NCBI GenBank assembly: GCA_002717765.1
Contig: PBCB01000023.1
Location: 15,061-23,238 of the forward strand
Origin: Fidelibacterota bacterium
GTDB taxonomy: Bacteria; Marinisomatota; Marinisomatia; Marinisomatales; TCS55
Reading direction: 5' to 3'
DNA: 8,178 bases
The stretch's first letter is position 1. Every line of letters starts with the position of its first letter. The notes beneath the pieces are model-generated. The model was not told the DNA's origin. It saw only the letters and a list, made by a program, of their open reading frames with translations, and made no database searches. This document shows positions 6,165-8,178 of the stretch, in pieces. The position numbers and the translations under genes are program-made.

Positions 6165-7823
6165 TTAAAACACTGATGTTTCATTCCACTCACCAAATTC
6201 ATCTTTTATTTTAATCACAATCTCACCCATGGTTGCATGCGCTTTTGCAGCCTCAATAATAGGTGGTAGTAAATTTTCTCCAGTCTTGCATCCTTTTTGA
6301 ATTTTATCTAGAGCTTTTTGAGTAATAGCATTATCTCTATTATCTCTCAATTTTCTTATTTTGTCTTTTTGATGTCCTTCTGCTTCTTTGCCAATTTCTA
6401 ATATTGGTATATCAATCTCCTCGTTAGATTTTTCAAATTGATTAACACCAACATGAATAAGTTCTTTATTGTCAATTTTTTTCTGATGCGCTGAGGCTGA
6501 ACGGGAAATCTCATATTGAAAATATCCTTTTTCAATTGCTGGAATAACTCCACCTATATCATCGATCTCTTTAAAATATTTTTCAGCTTCTTCTTCAATT
6601 TGGTCTGTTAGATTTTCAATAAACCAAGAACCTCCTAATGGGTCTGCAACATTTGCAACGCCTGTTTCAAATGCAATCAACTGCTGTGTTCTTAATGCAA
6701 TTTCTGCAGCTTTTTCTGATGGCAACGCTAGGGTCTCATCCATGGAATTAGTATGAAGGGATTGGGTTCCCCCTAAAACTGCAGCTAGCCCTTGAAATGC
6801 GGTTCGAGAGATATTATTTTCTGGTTGCTGAGCAGTCAATGAACAACCTGTGGTCTGTGCGTGAAATCGTAATTTCCAAGATTGGGGATTTTTTGCCCCA
6901 TAATGATTTTTCATACGCTTGGCCCAGATTCTTCTAGCTGCTCGAAATTTGGCAATTTCTTCAAAAAAATCTAAGTGCGAGTTAAAGAAAAAAGATAACC
7001 TTGGAGCAAAAGAATCAATATTTATTCCAGCATCTAATGCATATTCAACATAGGTAAAGCCATCAGCCAATGTAAATGCTAATTCTTGAGCAGCAGTTGA
7101 ACCTGCCTCTCTTATGTGGTAGCCTGAAATAGAAATTGTATTATATTTTGGCATATTTGTAGTACAAAATTCCATCATATCCGTAACAAGCCTCATTGAT
7201 GGCTCGGGTGGAAAAATCCACTCTTTTTGCGCAATAAATTCCTTTAAGATATCATTTTGGAGTGTACCTCTAAGATTTTTGATATCTACCCCTTGCTTTT
7301 CTGCAGTGGCAATATAAAAAGCTAGCAATATTATAGCTGGACCATTGATTGTTTGAGAAACAGAAATTTCACCTAAATCTATTCCTTTAAATAAATCTTC
7401 CATGTCATTTATTGAAGCAATAGAAACACCACATTTTCCAACTTCCCCTTCAGACCATGGGTGATCAGGATCGTAACCCATTAATGTTGGCATATCGTAA
7501 GCCACAGAAAGACCGGTTTGTCCTTTACTTAATAATGAATGGTAGCGCTTATTCGTTTCTTTAGCAGTGCCAAAACCAGAAAACTGTCTTTTTGTCCATA
7601 ATTTTCCACGATACATATTTGAATGGACTCCACGCGTATATGGAAACTGCCCTGGAAAACCAAGTTGATCTAAATAGTCTTCATCGGGCTTATCAGGATA
7701 GTAAAGTGGATCTAATTTTTTTCCACTAAGAGTATCAAAATTATAGTTTCTAGAAAGTGAATTATTGAAACTTTCTTCCCAGTCTTGTTTTGCTTTTTCA
7801 AATTTTGTTTTATTCTTTGCCAC
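6165..7823 (-). CDS. Coenzyme B12-dependent acyl-CoA mutase large subunit (methylmalonyl/isobutyryl-CoA mutase family)
   Basis: These enzymes use adenosylcobalamin radicals to rearrange the carbon skeleton of acyl-CoA thioesters. The 552 residues cover the substrate-binding barrel: TRGVHSNMYRG (63-73), LSVAYDMPTLMGYDPDHP (105-122), NDILKEF (190-196), SISGYHIREAGST (231-243) with active-site H236, and QSLHTNSMDE (354-363). The C-terminal B12-binding DxHxxG domain is missing, so a separate small subunit is required; none is in the window. The pocket residues matched to P. shermanii Tyr89 and Arg207 are F81 and Q199, as in isobutyryl-CoA mutase, and A108 argues against 2-hydroxyisobutyryl-CoA mutase. 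Automated annotation would probably say methylmalonyl-CoA mutase. The start is GTG 7823-7821, since the next methionine is M70. Family is certain, substrate is inferred. Confidence 0.93.
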   Translation of the reverse strand: MAKNKTKFEKAKQDWEESFNNSLSRNYNFDTLSGKKLDPLYYPDKPDEDYLDQLGFPGQFPYTRGVHSNMYRGKLWTKRQFSGFGTAKETNKRYHSLLSKGQTGLSVAYDMPTLMGYDPDHPWSEGEVGKCGVSIASINDMEDLFKGIDLGEISVSQTINGPAIILLAFYIATAEKQGVDIKNLRGTLQNDILKEFIAQKEWIFPPEPSMRLVTDMMEFCTTNMPKYNTISISGYHIREAGSTAAQELAFTLADGFTYVEYALDAGINIDSFAPRLSFFFNSHLDFFEEIAKFRAARRIWAKRMKNHYGAKNPQSWKLRFHAQTTGCSLTAQQPENNISRTAFQGLAAVLGGTQSLHTNSMDETLALPSEKAAEIALRTQQLIAFETGVANVADPLGGSWFIENLTDQIEEEAEKYFKEIDDIGGVIPAIEKGYFQYEISRSASAHQKKIDNKELIHVGVNQFEKSNEEIDIPILEIGKEAEGHQKDKIRKLRDNRDNAITQKALDKIQKGCKTGENLLPPIIEAAKAHATMGEIVIKIKDEFGEWNETSVF

Positions 7824-7828
7824 TTGAA

Positions 7829-8178
7829 TCAGTGCTCAAATTTATTATTCTTTAACTGAAGCATTTTATTAATCCCTTCATATAACATCCAAATAATCAA
7901 TGCAATAAGCATTATTGTAAGTGAAAATAGAATATTATTATTACCAAAAAAAGTGAGAGCGTTAACTATAAGTGCAGAGAACGTAATAATCATAATAATT
8001 ATCATTGGTATTACAAGCGGAAGAATGGGCTTTCTTTTTTGCCAATAATATAAAGTTAGAACCATTAATGTGAGCGCAGCTAACATTTGATTACTCGCAC
8101 CAAAAATAGGCCATAAAACCCAACCTGCCTGCCTTGAAGCGCCTGATGATGGATCTGTTATATTCCAAAAAGCCATCA
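7829..8178 (-). CDS. cstA: CstA-family carbon starvation transporter (partial, C-terminal end)
   Basis: Only the last 116 or so residues are visible; the gene continues beyond the right edge, and the methionine at 8176 is internal. The segment GWVLWPIFGASNQMLAALTL matches the conserved C-terminal block of CstA, where an LWPLFGxSNQMLA motif precedes the last membrane helices. Three hydrophobic segments follow or include it, ending in a short charged tail (residues KNNKFEH). CstA proteins are large inner-membrane transporters linked to uptake of pyruvate or peptides under carbon limitation. The stop is five bases before the GTG of the acyl-CoA mutase gene, so the two are probably co-transcribed. 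The symbol refers to the family; substrate is unknown. Confidence 0.88.
   Translation of the reverse strand, partial: MAFWNITDPSSGASRQAGWVLWPIFGASNQMLAALTLMVLTLYYWQKRKPILPLVIPMIIIMIITFSALIVNALTFFGNNNILFSLTIMLIALIIWMLYEGINKMLQLKNNKFEH

Noticed and set aside
6157..6175. CAGTG/CACTG inverted repeat at the end of the mutase gene
   Set aside because: A 5-base stem with a 9-base AT loop is too weak for a terminator, has no U-tract, and overlaps the stop codon.

Overview
The window is an AT-rich, gene-dense bacterial chromosome segment. Every supportable gene lies on the minus strand, so it reads from right to left. Genes overlap by a few bases or sit 0 to 26 bases apart, and no gene-free stretch approaches 300 bases. 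This looks like one long co-directional block. I see no convincing internal promoter or terminator, no RNA gene, no mobile element and no CRISPR array. The low GC, tight packing and combination of a bacterial Ccm locus with an archaeal-type (type II) GAPDH suggest a streamlined, probably marine, uncultured lineage. Candidatus Marinimicrobia (SAR406) is my best guess, by inference only.

In reading order: (1) the C-terminal end of a CstA-family carbon-starvation/pyruvate or peptide transporter (8178-7829, cut by the window edge). (2) A B12-dependent acyl-CoA mutase large subunit starting with GTG (7823-6165). It would normally be called methylmalonyl-CoA mutase, but its substrate-pocket residues match isobutyryl-CoA mutase. 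(3) A compact cytochrome c maturation locus in the order ccmE, ccmF, a small CcmI-like gene, ccmA, ccmB, ccmC, ccmD (6138-1368). (4) A type II glyceraldehyde-3-phosphate dehydrogenase homologue (1365-292). (5) The N-terminal third of a metallo-beta-lactamase-fold hydrolase (295-1, cut by the window edge).

The Ccm genes form a coherent pathway. CcmA and CcmB form the ABC ATPase and its membrane partner. CcmC with CcmD loads heme onto the periplasmic chaperone CcmE. CcmF, probably helped by the CcmI-like protein, transfers heme to apocytochrome c. The CcmE carries a CxxxY heme-binding motif instead of the usual HxxxY, and neither ccmG nor ccmH is present in the cluster. This is the variant System I pattern known from Desulfovibrio and archaea. 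That variant is the most interesting feature of the window. The locus also contains a 47-residue ccmD and a CcmI cut down to its N-terminal part.
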